The notes under the pieces are model-generated. The model did not search any database, had not been told where the DNA came from, and saw only the letters and a list, made by a program, of their open reading frames with translations. Below are positions 1 through 12,556 of a DNA stretch of 64,000 nucleotides, piece after piece. Both the position numbers and the translations under genes were made by a program. Each line of letters opens with the position of its first letter. Positions within the stretch are counted from its first letter, which is position 1. The DNA comes from Gnetum montanum (lineage: Eukaryota > Streptophyta > Gnetopsida > Gnetales > Gnetaceae), in NCBI GenBank assembly GCA_015680685.1, contig MNCI01002227.1:62001-126000 (forward strand), written 5' to 3'.

Positions 1-1299
1 CTAAATTCAACAACCAAAAGTTGATGTAGATGCACCATTTGCTTCCCTTCTTTGGAACTATCACCAAAGGACTTACCCATTCACTATCCACAATTGGATA
101 GATGAATTCTATCTTTAGCAACTTTTCCAATTCCTACCTAACTACCTCCTTGAGTTTAGGATTAAATCTTTGTTGAGGTTGGCATTTCGATTTAACTACA
201 ATATCAGTGTAGATCTGATGTTGGCAAATTTTTGGAACAATTATTATGATCTCATCATAAGGCCATGCAAATGCTATATGCCATCTATTGAGCACTTCCA
301 ATAGTTTTTCTTTTTGTTCCTTATCTAGGTTGGCATTGATAATTACTGGCTTCTTGTTGTTTAGAAATGTGTATTCTAATGTTGCTAGTAGGTTTTTCAA
401 TTTTAGCAGTTCTAATTCCATTGTGTCTAGGATTTCCAAGTGTCCCCAATCTGTTTCTTCCTCCTAATGTTTCTAAGGGTAAGAGTGTATTTTCATAGTT
501 GTTCCAACTTATCTATTTTTGCCACATAGGTACTAATGATCTGTTCTTCTAGTTCCATGTACTTATTAGATTGGGTTTCTTCATTGGTAATCAACCACTA
601 GATGCCCTCTTATTGGGTGGCTGCTACATATAGGCGATTTTGCACGCAACTTGTTTCTACACATTGATTGCATTCCTTAGTCTCTTTTCATTCAATGGTC
701 CAAATTCTTTACACACAATTGCACCCATGATAGTTGGATGTGATACATGGAACCCTTCATCTATGTATGATTCTAGCTTCATCTTCCTTGGAAATTTCCA
801 AGGATAAATTCCAAATTCCAAGCTTATCATCCATGGTGCTAAGCCAAGCTCTTTCCATGATAATTGGAAACCCTTCATTATTTTCCCCCACATGAATTAG
901 TAGAAAATCAATAGGATAGAACTAGCCATTGATGATGGTAATCACATCATCCACCCATCTAAGTGTAATCGTGATTGACTAGTCTACAAGCTCTAAATGT
1001 ATGTTAGTTTTCTTTAGTGATGGGAGGTTCCAAGCCTAGTACATATCTTGAGATATCAGATTTACTCCAAACCCAAAATCTAATAGAGGTTTGCACTATT
1101 TTTGTCTTTATATTTGGACATAAATTAAGGGACTTCTTAGGCTAGTTCTTTTCTATGAAAGAGCCCCTACTTTGATCCAATCGGTTACTATTTGTGTGAG
1201 CATGACAGTTGTGATGTTTAGACCTAATGAAGTTGGAAGATTATTATATTGGAAAGGACTTGATGTGGATGGGGTGAAGTTAGACATGTTTCTCATCTA
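1..1299 (-). pseudogene. Protease and N-terminal reverse transcriptase of element A (decayed, runs off window)
   Basis: Near 1100-1040 the minus strand encodes LLDFGFGVNLISQDMY, the aspartic-protease active-site region; D-F-G replaces the D-L-G or D-S-G of the other copies. Positions 439-134 give an open stretch of 101 codons containing INANLDKEQKEKLLEVLNRW and ICQHQIYTD, the linker before RT also present in E, F and H. At 80-1 comes PLVIVPKKGSKW, the start of the RT fingers domain. The RT catalytic motifs lie beyond the left edge. Confidence 0.75.
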
Positions 1300-3727
1300 T
1301 TGAGTCTTCTCTGGATTTGTTTTGAAGAATGGTCATCTCTTCGGTTAAGTCTCATAAGTATCCTTCCTTTCATATGTATTAATTGCCCTTGTAGCACTTT
1401 TTGGCTAGGGTTGTGATGGAAAGTTTCCCTGCATAACAGGAGGTTGCACTGATGGCATAGGACTAAATTGTTGAGTAGAAGGTCAAGCTATTTGTGGATG
1501 CATGTATAAGTTGGAATTAGTCCCTTGCAGCGTCAATTTGTGGTATTTTGCTAAATGGTACTGTGATTTTTGAATAGTTGCATGATTAGGTGAGATTGGA
1601 TGCTGGACATAGTATCCATAAGGATCAAGTTATTGATATGGATACTGTTAACATGGCAGTGGCATGGCCCATGATTGTGGTTACTACCACTGTTGATGGT
1701 ACTACTCTTGCAGCTACAGCAAGGCTCCACTAGGATAGTAGATTGGTTGAGGTTGTCATCTATAATTACCCTCAAGATAAGATAACTTTTGAGGCATTTG
1801 CCTTTAAAACAAATCATGGGTTAAGTGTGTATGTCATAGTTTCTTGCAGATGTACCATGACTGAAAAACATTCCATAGGATGTTTGTATTAGCACTCGGT
1901 GCAACCTTCATCATCTGTGGAGCTAGTGTTTGAGTGCCCAACTATTAAAGCAACTTTGTCCTTTTGTCCAAGTTCCTTTTTCTTCTTTTTATCTTTGCCT
2001 CTATTAAGTACTTGTTCTACTTTCTCCTTCAAAATCTTTAGTATTGTTGTACATTATTCATTTACTAAATCCCACATTTTCGCTACCTGTGCTACTACAT
2101 TGGCAATAAATTTCTGAATCGACATCTCTTTCCTAATAACCTAGTGCAAGGTTTCTTCCTCTTGGGTTTCACAAGCTCTTACATCTCTTTTCCTGATTGA
2201 TGGGTCCCTATTGTTTTCTTCAACTGATTCCATTTTCCTAAGTTCTCCTTTTGCCACTTGATCGATAAGTCTTTGAATCTAATGAGTGGCTAATTTTGAG
2301 AGTCTTCCTTAGGCATAAACCCCAAGGTCCTCTCTTGTTTTTCTTCTTAGCCCATCTATGATGTGCCTTAGCTATTCCTTTGATGAAAATTTGTGGCCTA
2401 GGCATCTATGTAATAGTGAATAATATCTACCAATGACTTCATCAAGGGTCTCATGAGTTCCTTATTTCTAGTTTTGGGTTTACTTTCTTAGGTTCAACAC
2501 TCATGAATATGACTAATGTTTGTCATTGAAAATTTCAAGCATTGTACTCTAGCATCTACTGGATTCAAGTTCTAGTAACCTATACCAGCTTTCTACTTCC
2601 TTCATAAGTGTTCTAGGAAATAGCTTCAACTTCTACCAATCACTCTCTATGTTTTGAAGGGCATAGGCATCATGAAATGCTTGAAATTGATGCTGAGGGT
2701 AAGTTTTGTAACCTCCTTAAAATTGGAGCATGTTATTCATATGTAGCTATTTGATTCGATTGTCTCTCATGTGCCTAGTTGGTATGTAGACGACTTCATG
2801 AATGTTGATCATGTTTTGGGTTCCATAAGGGGTTCATCATCATGATCAGGTTCATAGGCTCTGTGGTAGTAGTAACCCCTTCTATGCTCATGCCTTTCTT
2901 GATCCTCTCCTCTATCTCTATACCTTCTTCTTTCATACTTCACATCTTTTGAATCAGAATACCTTGAGTATTTGTCATGATGACCATGAGCTTTTCTTTT
3001 TTTCTATCAAAGTCTCAATACTTGTGTTGTCTCCTATCATAATCCTCTAATTATTGTGATGAAGCAGAGGAGGTAGTAAGAGAATGATGTCAGCTAGTTC
3101 TGCTTTCATAACTCTTGTGAGTTTTCATATAGGACATAGCAAGATCTCTTGGCCTAGAGTCCCACTTATACCTTGAGTAGCCTCCCCCTTGTGTGTCTTT
3201 ACTAGAGTAGAGTGAAGTTAGGCTTTGACATGTTCCTCTAGTCTGATGATAGGTGTCTTTGATAACTCCTCATGATTCTAGTGGAGTTGTTCCAAAATGA
3301 ACTAATCAGCATCAAGCTCTTCTATGACAACAAATGTGTTGGCTTGCTTTCCTTTGGTATGAACATGTTTGATCTTCATAGCAACATCTCTCTTCATTTG
3401 CTTCCTTGTAGGTTCATAGGATCTGGTCATGTGTTAAGTCACATGATACCCTTCTTGAATCTGGTCCAAGTGCATTCATCTTAGAGTAGTTTGTAGCATC
3501 TTTAGTGCTACATGTTTGGGAGGCAAGACTATGTTACCTTGCATGTCTCTCCATCTCATTTGTTTATCCTAATGGAATATGAAGGTAAATTCTAGATGGC
3601 ATGGATCAATGTGAGCATAAGTAATACATGTTTGCATTGACATTCCCTAGTCTTCTTCCTCATTAATTCTATCACTACTCCTTCTCATTTTCTTGGCAAG
3701 TGATAGTTGATCATTATGTGAAGCCAT
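1300..3727 (-). pseudogene. gag of element A (decayed)
   Basis: The frame opens at an ATG at 3727 and begins MASHNDQLSLAKK. Around 3640-3500 it carries the N-terminal gag segment that recurs in E, F and H (FTFIFH, DKQMRWRDMQGNIVLPP). Further on, about 2780-2300 corresponds to the capsid-like part seen clearly in F, and 1850-1500 to the region after the zinc knuckle, rich in Tyr, Pro and Gln in better copies. Multiple stops and frame changes make it non-functional. Gag would form the cytoplasmic virus-like particle. Confidence 0.7.
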
Positions 3728-3845
3728 GTTATTGTTTTTTGACAGTTTGTGTTAAGTGTGCTTTATATTAAAGTCATGAATATTAGAGTTATATTTTGAT
3801 ACAACATACTTTGGGAAATTAATTACTTAGTATAACATTGACTTA

Positions 3846-3864
3846 TCCCTTGTAATGATGCCAA
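3846..3864 (-). promoter_or_regulatory. Primer-binding site of element A (tRNA-Asp type, decayed)
   Basis: Directly after the LTR the minus strand reads TTGGCATCATTACAAGGG. This is the tRNA-Asp-complementary TTGGCGCC...GGGG site used by Athila-type elements, with several C-to-T/G-to-A changes. Confidence 0.7.
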
Positions 3865-4684
3865 TAATGAGCTATGGAGTATCCAACACCCAACCATATG
3901 AGATATGAGTGTTCATGCACAATCCCAGTCGAACTTCATAGATACGGTAATGTGATTATACCAATAATTGATTAAAGTTGTGAATATTGTCTTCCCACAT
4001 GAGTTAGCGAAATCAATGCATATAATTCAACTCATGGTGAGGTATATGATATTGATGTTGAATTGGCCATTAGGCTCCTAGTAAACATGAAGTAAAAATA
4101 AAGGTTTCTAAATCTAAGTGATAGTAAAAAAATATAAACTAGCCTATCTGATGAGCAACTAGTCTTAATCTTTTAGTTACACCTTGGACTTCGTGCAACT
4201 ACTACTAGGATTACCAAGTACCTCACTACTAGGTGTACCAAGTGATAGTACTCCTGGGTTACGAAGTAGTTACACTTATGTGCTCGAGATTAGTCCTACT
4301 CATTCCGCTTAACAACATTAAAAGTAATTTGCAAGTAATCGTAAACATTAACTATGAAAACAATAAACTAATTAGAAACAAAAATAAAACTAAGTATTAC
4401 TACAATGATGTGGAGTAATCTTGATCTTTATTACTAGTCATGCAATGCGTCCAAGTACATCACACTCGAATAAATATTTTTCTCAATTACAAAACATCAC
4501 AGTATGGGCACACACTACTAAGTACTAAATTCAAGAAAACAAATAGAAAGAGTTATATTACTAAGCTATTAAATTTACTACAAATCCATGCACATAAGTG
4601 CTACTTATAGAGGTTGGCATGCATCGTGCAATATTGTTTATACAATAATGTATGTTAAGATATGATAACATATCTATGACATCA
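3865..4684 (-). repeat. 5' LTR of element A
   Basis: On the minus strand the 820-bp segment starts TGATGT and ends TCATTA (TCATCA in better copies). It contains the family landmarks in order: an AATAAAGAT polyadenylation-type signal, a CTCGAGCAC block, and three tandem short hairpins at 4200-4220, 4224-4244 and 4249-4268. Near its 3' end come the GGGAAGACAA and TTCGACTGG segments shared by all LTRs of the window. The upstream edge at 4684 is inferred from the TGATG start and from B sequence resuming beyond it. Confidence 0.75.
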
Positions 4685-4699
4685 TAACTATGATATTGT

Positions 4700-5970
4700 T
4701 GCCTCAAAATTTTTGAATTTATCACTCACCAAACAAGAACTTCTTGTTGAATGTGATAAGAAAAATAAAAAAGAGTTCTCCATAGAGTAAAAAGGTATAT
4801 GAAAATTAATGGAAATCTTTACCAGATCTGTCCTAATAGGTTAATAAGATGATGTGTTCCAGAAGAAAGCCAACAAAGATTTCTACAAGATGCACATGAA
4901 GGACCATGTGGTGGTCACTGCACAGGATGAAGGACATCAATAAAACTAATGATGGCAGGTTACTTTTTTTCTACCATATTTAGGGATGTACATCGGTTTG
5001 CACAATCTTGTGAAAGATGTCAAAGGAATGAAGGGTTGACATCCAGAAATGAAGGATTAGAATAGTGGATACAACGATTGAAACCGTTTGACATTTAGAG
5101 AATTTACTTTATGGATCTCAAGACACTGATGTCAAATAGTCCTATATTATAGTAACTATTAATTATTGCACAAAATGAATAAAAGCAACTACAGTGAAAG
5201 ATTGTATAGCCACAATAGGTACCAAATTCTTTCAGCAACAGGTGGTGAATAGATTTGAAATACTATGCATGCTCATATTAGATAACGGGGCTGACTTCAT
5301 AAGAGATACATTTAAGAAACTAATGCAACAACTTGGGGTCAATCATAAACTAACTACACACTGTCAATTCTAAGCAAATGGTCAAGTAGAAGTAACAAAT
5401 AGGGAACTTGCAAGAATATTAACTAGAACTGTTAGTTATTATGATAAGGACTAGAGCACCAAACTTAACAATGCTCTATGGGAATATAGATCAACCTAGA
5501 AACTTCCTATGGGGTATTCATCATATGAATTAGTTTATGGCAAACTACCTAGCTTGCCAATCCAAGAAAAACTACATACCCTTCCCACTACTAATACACT
5601 TGACCTAGATTTAAGCTTAGCTCAAAGAGAATGTCTAATGAATCTCAATCTCATAGATAAAAATCAATTAGTAGCTCAAATGTGTAACGAAGTTCATAAA
5701 AAGTACTCCAAATGTAGACATGTAGACATGACACTAAAATAAGATAAGTATCTATCAAGCCTAATGATAAAGTTCTTTACTATAATCGTAGTCATGTTTT
5801 ACAAAAGGCTAAGTTCCAAACTCTATGGGAGGAATCTTATATTGTCCATGATATATACCAATTTGATGTCGTGCAAATCTATCACCCAATAAATCCACAA
5901 AAACTTGTCCTTATCAATATTCAATAAGTGAAATAATACCATGACTTTCCTTCCTCTTGCAGTACCTCTA
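4700..5970 (+). pseudogene. Integrase of element B (decayed)
   Basis: The reading includes DAHEGPCGGHC and RFAQSCERCQRNEG (the HHCC zinc-binding domain, 4890-5030), then the core with FDI, a degenerate IYFMD in place of the first catalytic Asp motif IDFMG, LDNGADF (second Asp, about 5280-5300) and ANGQVEVTNREL (Glu, about 5375-5410). An open stretch at 5509-5742 reads MGYSSYELVYGKLPSLPIQ, the segment after the core. The first catalytic Asp is lost and stops are frequent, so the enzyme is dead. Confidence 0.8.
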
Positions 5971-6648
5971 CCATGACCCCAAAATAGTTCACTACCCATC
6001 TAATCTTCTTAATCTCTACTCTTAATCATAGTCATAGGGGCGTCAACTCTAACACTTAGGCATCAATTCTTCTTATATTTTTCTACTTCTTACTTTTCTT
6101 ACCAATCTTTACATTTTTTCATATCTTTTCCATTCTTTTATACTTTTTCCATTTTTTAATCATTTTTCATTCTTTGATATCTTTTCAATTATTTATACAT
6201 TTTCCTATTCGTACTATTTTTCTATAATTTTTACTATCTTTCATGTACATATTTTTGTTGAATTTTTCTAATAAAGTATAAAGGAATAAAACAAGATGTG
6301 GTTCAAATTATGAGAATTTCTTCCTATGTTATCAAATAAATAAATAGCTAATGATATATATAGTGAGACCATATCATCCATTCACTCAAGTCCAATAATA
6401 AGAGGTTCTTACCATCGCCATAATGACATTCTATTCACAATAAAACTAAAATAAACTTGTGATCATTATGCTCAGATGAAAGAGTGAAGAACCAAGTGGA
6501 AATGAAAAGGGTGTAACATCAAGGGAAATTGTGGATTCTCTAAAGCTACTACTATAAATTCTATCTTGTTGTTAAGTCATAATATAAACTTAAGTTCTGA
6601 CAGAAAATGGAAGTATGTCTAAAATTAGTGCTACCCTATCATGTCACT

Positions 6649-6850
6649 AGAAAGACATGTTACCCATTCTTGAAGGTAATTCTCTAGTAAGGTTAACACA
6701 TTAACAAAAAATAAAAATTTTTGAGGTTTCCAGTGGAAAGAAATGTTACCCATACCTAAAGGTACACAACTTCTCTGAAATTTCAAGTTTTCTTGGACTT
6801 TCATTAGTTATAGGGCTAGAAAGACATGTTACCCATGCTTGAAGGCACTC
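6649..6850 (+). repeat. Threefold tandem repeat in the spacer of element B
   Basis: A segment around GACATGTTACCCATGCTTGA occurs at about 6653, 6740 and 6821, spaced 82-86 bp. Element F has a single copy at about 19935-19957 (minus strand), so the array arose by amplification of a pre-existing spacer unit. Confidence 0.7.
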
Positions 6851-7735
6851 CTCTATCTAATGAGTCTCTTCTTAAAAATAATAAAGTGTGATATTAATAA
6901 ACTACTTTCTTGAACTTCATTGGCAAGTGTTAATGCTCTTTGCAGTTGTGGTAATCTTATGGTCATTAGTTTTGGGATGATTTAATGCAATGTCACTCGT
7001 AAGTGGTATGGACTTGATTTGGATCTTGGATAGAAAGGCTAATGATTACTTTAACCATACATCACACATAGAATTCATTATGTCTATGGTAAGACACCTC
7101 ATGTCCCATTTCTACAATCCCTACTACTTACATTCCACCTCACTATTATATACAATCATAATTTAATGGTTTTGTATAATATAGCATTGTTTTCTTATAA
7201 AGATAATACTAACATGTATGTCTTGAAAGGTAGGTATGCTTTACATTCAACTCCTTAAGTGCCTACAGATACTTGTAAGTGTGGTTATATAAGGGCACTA
7301 AGAATTAGAGGCTACTTTGGGGAGGACCCACTTATATAACTCTTGTGCTTCATACCTGATGAAAAATTCACATAATCTTGTACCTCTAGAATACTTAAAT
7401 GATCATTATTACTTTCCTATCTACTCATCTTCCATCATACATTCATTCATTCCTACCAACTAACTTCTACAAACCCAATCAACCAACCTTGCCGAAATAT
7501 TAACTTACATTCAACAATTCCTTCTCTTACATACTCAATATTGAGAAAATCTTATATTCTAAACATCATTCATGATTAAGAACCCTTTGGAAGACATTCA
7601 TACCTTCCATACTATTCATTTTACTTAATTTTTTCATCAAAAATTGCTCAAAATATGAAAAATTTTCACTATGACATCGTAGCTACGATGTATGACGTCC
7701 TATGACATTGCATTAACAATGTAACCATCATAAAT

Positions 7736-7738
<3 letters not shown>

Positions 7739-7767
<29 letters not shown>
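7739..7767. repeat. (AT)n microsatellite
   Basis: Uninterrupted TA dinucleotides, about 14 units, within the spacer of element B. Confidence 0.95.
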
Positions 7768-7770
<3 letters not shown>

Positions 7771-8323
7771 TGGGAGTTAGAAAAATTTTCATTCTTCTCA
7801 TTTCATACAAAGGGAGTTCATTTCATTTTTTTGATCCTCTAGCAACCAAAATTTAGATCTTCATAACTTCCTCATTATAGCTTTGATTTACATGATTCTT
7901 GAATTTTCTTGATCATGGAGTGACCAACTTAGTTGTGGGGGAGAGTGTTGCACATAAATTGTGCAATTAGCATCAAAATTCTCTAATTCCTGTAAGAACA
8001 TATTAAGTGTAAGAACAATAATAACTAAATAAAAGCTAATAAACTTAATTATTCCTCCCAATTAATCATTCAAATACACATTAAAGCAAAAAATAACCAT
8101 TGTGAGAGGTCATAAAGAACTAACTTATTCATAACATGTTAGAAAATACAATAATTAAGGGTTTATTTTCAAATTTTTCTAACTTTGCAATCCAAATAAG
8201 AACTAAAAAGTAGTAATAATGATAGATTTTGATCAAATCCAAGAACTAAAGAGAGAATTCTGAACTATTAGGAACTTATTTGAAATCCTTGAGTAATTTT
8301 AATTAGATTCTTTATGATTGTAG

Positions 8324-11087
8324 ATGGCTCCTAAAAGACCTACAATGAAAGGACACTTACAATAGAGAGAGAAAAAACCTAGAGGAAGAGGAAAAGTTGG
8401 GGAACAAACTCCACATGTTGAGTAAGAGGCCCAATCTTAAAACATTCATCAACCTGCACCTGTGACGAAGCAATTTGCATAAGCTGAAGCTGAGGCCCCA
8501 CTTGCTTAAGAGCAAGGACAATGTCTCATGCTATCCAATGAGTTCCTCTAAGCCATTCAAGAAAAGTCCATCATGCCCATAATCACTATGGAACTCAATT
8601 TTAGACCATTCATGGAGTTTGCACCTACTAATGTCTAAGAGCAACTCCAAGCCTTTGCTCTTTGGCCAACACTAACATGCAATGGTGAATGGTACCTAGG
8701 GGAAGTATATCAATTTTGGAAGAATAAGTAGGATGATGCCACTATTAAGATTGAAGAAATCACATTGTCATATTTAGTCAAAGCAATAGCCAAGGCATTG
8801 AATGTTCCTAAGCTAACATTGCATAAATATACACAAGGTCTAACATAGATGCAAAGAAGCTATGGGTATAAAAGACTTATGGAACAATTAAGAAAGAATA
8901 CAATGGATCGTCTAATAAAGAAAAGATCTATTTCAAGATTGGAACCTATTACATCTTCCCAACTAAAAGACTGAATAGAATTTCCACCTATGTATTTAGA
9001 GGAAACACCATCCTCATGAGGAAATGACAAGAAAATATGACACATTTATTATTTTTGGAAATTCAAAAGTGGTTTGAGGGGAAGAAGGTAGGGAAACTCA
9101 CCTTAGCATCCCTTAGTCTTATCAGAAGACTATGTAGATAAGTAGGAATTCTTAGATATACTAATCATGTTCTTCGAAAGCCTAGAATGTTTCCAATGTT
9201 GATATTTCAAAACTAGTAGCATCCAAAAAGGATCAAGTAGAGAAACTAGTAGGCACTAAGGGAGCTGCATGATCTACACTCGTACGAAATGTTCCAACTT
9301 TAGGACAAGAGTAAGAAGGACCTAGTCGGTCAACACCAACTGGTAATAGACCAAGACCGATAGCTTCACCAGCATAGCAAGATTACAAACCCTTCATGAG
9401 CCATTTGTAACAAATCACTAAAACTATAAGCTAGGGAAATAAAGAGGTCTCTAGTATGTATCAAGTAAGAGACAATCTAAGAAGGCCTATAGTGTCAATA
9501 GGAACTACTAGTGATCAAATTTTATTATAGGTATGAGAAGATGAGAATTGACCACAAGAAATATATGAGAACACTACATCATTTTAGGTCATGCTAGAAA
9601 CAGGAGAAGGAGCCACAGTAGTGGTTATGCAATACCACGATGCAACAAGAGTAGTAGAGCTCATTACAGATCACATCAAAGAATCCTTTAATGTTCTTTT
9701 TATGCCATCAGTAGAGATAACTTGAGCCAAAGATATTAAAACCATAGCCAGAACATCCATAGCCCCACAAAAACATGAAGACATTTTGGATCGACTACAG
9801 TAGATAGGGCAAGTGATACAACATATTTTTTATATCCCCAATGATATCACTATAGTACAATCTAAACTTATATCAACTAAGGGCATGTTGGTAATGGTAA
9901 AAACTAGGGTAGAACATGCAGAAAAGGAAGTGCAAAGGTAATAAGAAAAATTAGTTGCATTAAGAGTAGAGAGACAAGACCCTACACAACACATCACGCT
10001 AGACCAATTAGAACAATTCAAAAATGAGCAGATAAACCAACTAATAGCTATGAACATCCAAATGGAGGTGGAAAGGGAAAGGGCAATATGAAATGCCTCA
10101 GTAGCAGCAGCACAATCTTATGCTCATGCCAAAGCCCTAACCACCTTAGAGGAAGAGAATAAAATAATTTCTACTTAAAACATTAGGTTAACAGGCATTG
10201 AGAAGCAAAAGAATGTTTTAGAAAAAAGCATTCATCAACAAAGATAGAAGTTTACTAGAGTCAACCTCGACATGAGAAAATTATCCAGAGAAAATAAGAC
10301 CCTATCAATGGAAGAAGTCCACGTAATATAATAAAAGCTAGCTATTGAAATTAGTGTGTGGTAGAATGAGACCAAGAAGCATGAAAGGTTGAAAGAGCAC
10401 TTTAGAAATTAAGTGGGCAGTTACAAATAAATTAATGAAAAGAAAATCTAGATGTCCAAGGCCAAGATCAATTCAATCAAAACTCAAACACCTAATTGGC
10501 AACTAATCCTAGATGGTCTTTCCCATGTACATTAAGCCAAAATAAAAAATAAAGACTTGAAAATAGAGGACTTAATAGAGTACATGGGATTAGCAAATCT
10601 CCAATATGCTAATCTGGCCATGTTAACAACATGTATGCCCAAAATCAAACTAGATGAGTAAGTGGATATAGTGTATGCATTATATGAGAAGAAGTTTGTA
10701 GACAAAAAAGATGCATAACAGAAACTACACATTGCAAAATTTGAGCTTCAAGTGGTCAAAGTTAGCTACTATGATTAGAAAGATGTAGCAGCAAATCTAG
10801 TTAGGAGAATGATAGACTACCAAGAATTGAGAAAGATAGTTAGAGCATTTGAAGAAGAAAGATGACAATTTGTAGCCTAGTATTTAAAGGCCAAAAAAAT
10901 GTTTCTATAATTGTCTTGCCTATGGGAAGTACCAACTCTAGTAAACATTGCTGAATTCACCTAGACAGTACATGATCCAAGATTTGAGGAAGAAAAGCTT
11001 CAAGCATTACTCAATAGGTACCAATTTTAGAAGCCCGATGACAAAGAAAAGAAGCCAATCAAAGAGCCATCACCTCTTAGAACCTAA
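8324..11087 (+). pseudogene. Third ORF of element B (env position, coiled-coil protein; decayed)
   Basis: The ATG at 8324 follows TTTATGATTGTAG, which looks like an intron 3' end. The translation starts MAPKRPTMKGHLQ and can be followed for about 920 codons through roughly 40 stops to a TAA at 11085. The N-terminal third has NFRPFMEFAP, NGEWYLGEVYQFWKN and ITLSYLVKAIAKALNVPK; the last part is Lys/Glu/Leu-rich and predicted coiled coil (for example LSRENKTLSMEEV, IEDLIEYMGLANLQYANLAML, IDYQELRKIVRAFEEE). A second copy at 12557-15353 in element D is homologous from end to end, which shows that this was a real protein. Its place between integrase and the 3' LTR is where Athila elements carry an env-like ORF. 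The N-terminal part resembles, from memory, the 'putative plant transposon protein' domain found next to such elements. No clear membrane segment was seen, so an envelope role is not supported. Function unknown. Confidence 0.65.
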
Positions 11088-11318
11088 AGACTACATTGAG
11101 CTTTGTTATTTTGTTTTGTTCTGTTAATTATCTCAATCATGCAACGCATAATAATTTTCTAAATACCACTCAAACCATAATGCAGCATTCATAGATGAGC
11201 CAGTCATGCATATAAGTCATCATATCTAAGTCTGTAAATGACCCCACAAATTTTGTAAGGAACTCTATCCTTCTTTTGTTTTAACTCGAGGACAAGTTTC
11301 TAGTCAATTATGGGGATA
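11088..11318 (+). promoter_or_regulatory. 3' untranslated segment and polypurine tract of element B
   Basis: Non-coding stretch ending in ATGGGGATA (11310-11318) directly before the LTR. The preceding ACTCGAGGACAAGTTT (11284-11299) recurs in D as ACTCGAGGACAATTTT and in E and F as a close variant at the same distance from the tract. The purine tract would prime plus-strand DNA synthesis. Confidence 0.75.
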
Positions 11319-12187
11319 TGATAAAACCTTATGTAAATTAGGTTATGATATTGTAGTTTTGCATGCATCATTGTTGATAAGATGTAGTGGGTCATGCTCA
11401 TGCTTATAAATACCAACCCACCATCACATCAAAATCAAGAACTTTTACCAACACTTAGCTAAATTCTTGTAGTTTGTTTTCATGAGTTAGACTTAGCGAT
11501 AGAGTGAATGCCCCTAGTATGGTGTTTAGTAGATTTACGAAATCTTTGTTTAAGTGGATTGTTCTTGAGCACAATTCATGATCAAAAATAAAGATCAAGA
11601 TTGTTTTTCACCATTGCAGTATTCCACTTAGCTCATTTTTTACTTAGCTTAATTTTACTTTTTAGCATGTTTACTTTTCTTAACTCATTTACATTTTCCA
11701 AGTACTTTTCCTTTTCAATGTCTTTTACTAAGATAATATAAGTACAATTGGTTTCAAGTGTGAATTATAATCATTTGGTAACCTAGGAATGAGTTCACTT
11801 GATTTACTTTGTAGTGAATTCACTTGGTAATCCTAGTGATGATTACATGAGCCCTTGACATGCACGGCAAACCAAGAATGGATACTTATTTTTGTAGGCT
11901 AGCATAGATTTACATTTCTGTTATACTTAGACTTAGACTTCATCTTGATTTTCATTATGTTGGCATTTAAGACAATTAAAGCCAAACAACATTAACGTAT
12001 CATATAACTCATTAAAAGTTAAACCATACAACTTCGACTTCACTAACTCAACATGAGAAGACAATGATCATGAACCTAACATCAACTATTAGCATACTTA
12101 CATTGTTCATCCACAAATTACAATTAAGTTGCATGTGTACACTCATGACTTGTATGATTGAGTGTTAGAACATCCAACCACTCATCA
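11319..12187 (+). repeat. 3' LTR of element B
   Basis: The 869-bp segment starts TGATAAAA after the polypurine tract and ends TCATCA. It has a TATA-type box (GCTTATAAATACC, about 11403), an AATAAAGATCAAGATTG poly(A)-type signal near 11597, and three tandem hairpins at 11771-11792, 11794-11818 and 11821-11838. It is most like the LTR of element G and clearly different in its upstream half from those of D, E, F and H. Confidence 0.85.
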
Positions 12188-12556
12188 AGGCATCCTCATC
12201 AATGTGACATAAAAATCCTATAAATATGCATACATTATGGGGAATCCTCATCAATGTGTATACTTTACATTATGGGGCATTAAATACTAGGTTTTCACAT
12301 AGAATTTTTTAGAAGTTTTTCCAACTCCCCATGAATAAAATATTAAATTAATAATCAAAAGAGTTAATATCAACAATTAACCTTCATTAAGCATACATAA
12401 AATAATATCATAAGCCTGTAATCACTAAATAGGGACTTAACAATAAAATCCCAATGTTTGACTAATAAACATAACCCAATCAAATAAAGAAAGGTATCCA
12501 AAGGAAACAAAAGCTATGCTTAAGAAACTAATCTTGGATTATGTTTATGATAGTAG
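12188..12556 (+). other. Leader upstream of the third ORF of element D
   Basis: AT-rich DNA with no ORF. The phrase CCTCATCAATGTG occurs twice near 12190 and 12246 and TTATGGGG(A/C)AT twice near 12235 and 12274. It ends with TTTATGATAGTAG (12544-12556), the counterpart of the acceptor-like sequence before the third ORF of B. Confidence 0.5.

Larger units (their letters stand above)
1..4684 (-). mobile_element. Element A: Athila/Tat-like Ty3/Gypsy retrotransposon, 5' part
   Basis: Read on the minus strand this runs 5' LTR (4684 to 3865), primer-binding site, gag, protease and the beginning of reverse transcriptase, then leaves the window at position 1. It was probably inserted into the RNase H/integrase linker of element B, because B-type coding sequence on the plus strand starts immediately to its right at about 4690. 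The 5 bp next to the LTR (taact, 4685-4689) would be one target-site copy; the partner lies outside the window. Coding regions are broken by many stops and several frameshifts, so the copy is old. Confidence 0.85.
5971..8323 (+). other. Post-integrase spacer of element B
   Basis: No coding sequence is seen. The spacer holds a GGGG tract at about 6036, pyrimidine-rich DNA at 6070-6250, a threefold repeat at 6649-6850, the block TTTGGGGAGGACCCACTT at 7317-7334 that is shared with E and F, an (AT)n run at 7739-7767, a purine tract GTGGGGGAGAG at about 7935, and the acceptor-like TTTATGATTGTAG that ends at 8323 directly before the third ORF. Confidence 0.65.
4685..12187 (+). mobile_element. Element B: Athila/Tat-like retrotransposon, 3' half with a third ORF
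   Basis: From left to right: end of the RNase H/integrase linker, integrase (to about 5970), a 2.3-kb non-coding spacer, a third ORF (8324-11087), a polypurine tract and the 3' LTR (11319-12187). Its 5' half is missing because element A is inserted at 4684/4685 and the rest would lie left of the window. The continuity of B through the spacer is inferred by comparison with E and F: the same blocks occur in the same order (a GGGG-rich tract after integrase, the TTTGGGGAGGACCCACTT block, the TTGTAG acceptor-like site). Confidence 0.75.

Noticed and set aside
7361-8323. A possible 5' LTR for an LTR/ORF3/LTR element in front of the third ORF of B
   Set aside because: A TGATGAAAA word occurs at about 7360, but no primer-binding site, hairpin units or other R/U5 landmarks are present; the stretch aligns better with the post-integrase spacer of E.
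12188-12206. AGGCATCCTCATCAATGTG as the primer-binding site after the LTR of B
   Set aside because: Only a weak match to the tRNA-Asp site; not enough to claim that this LTR is also the 5' LTR of D.
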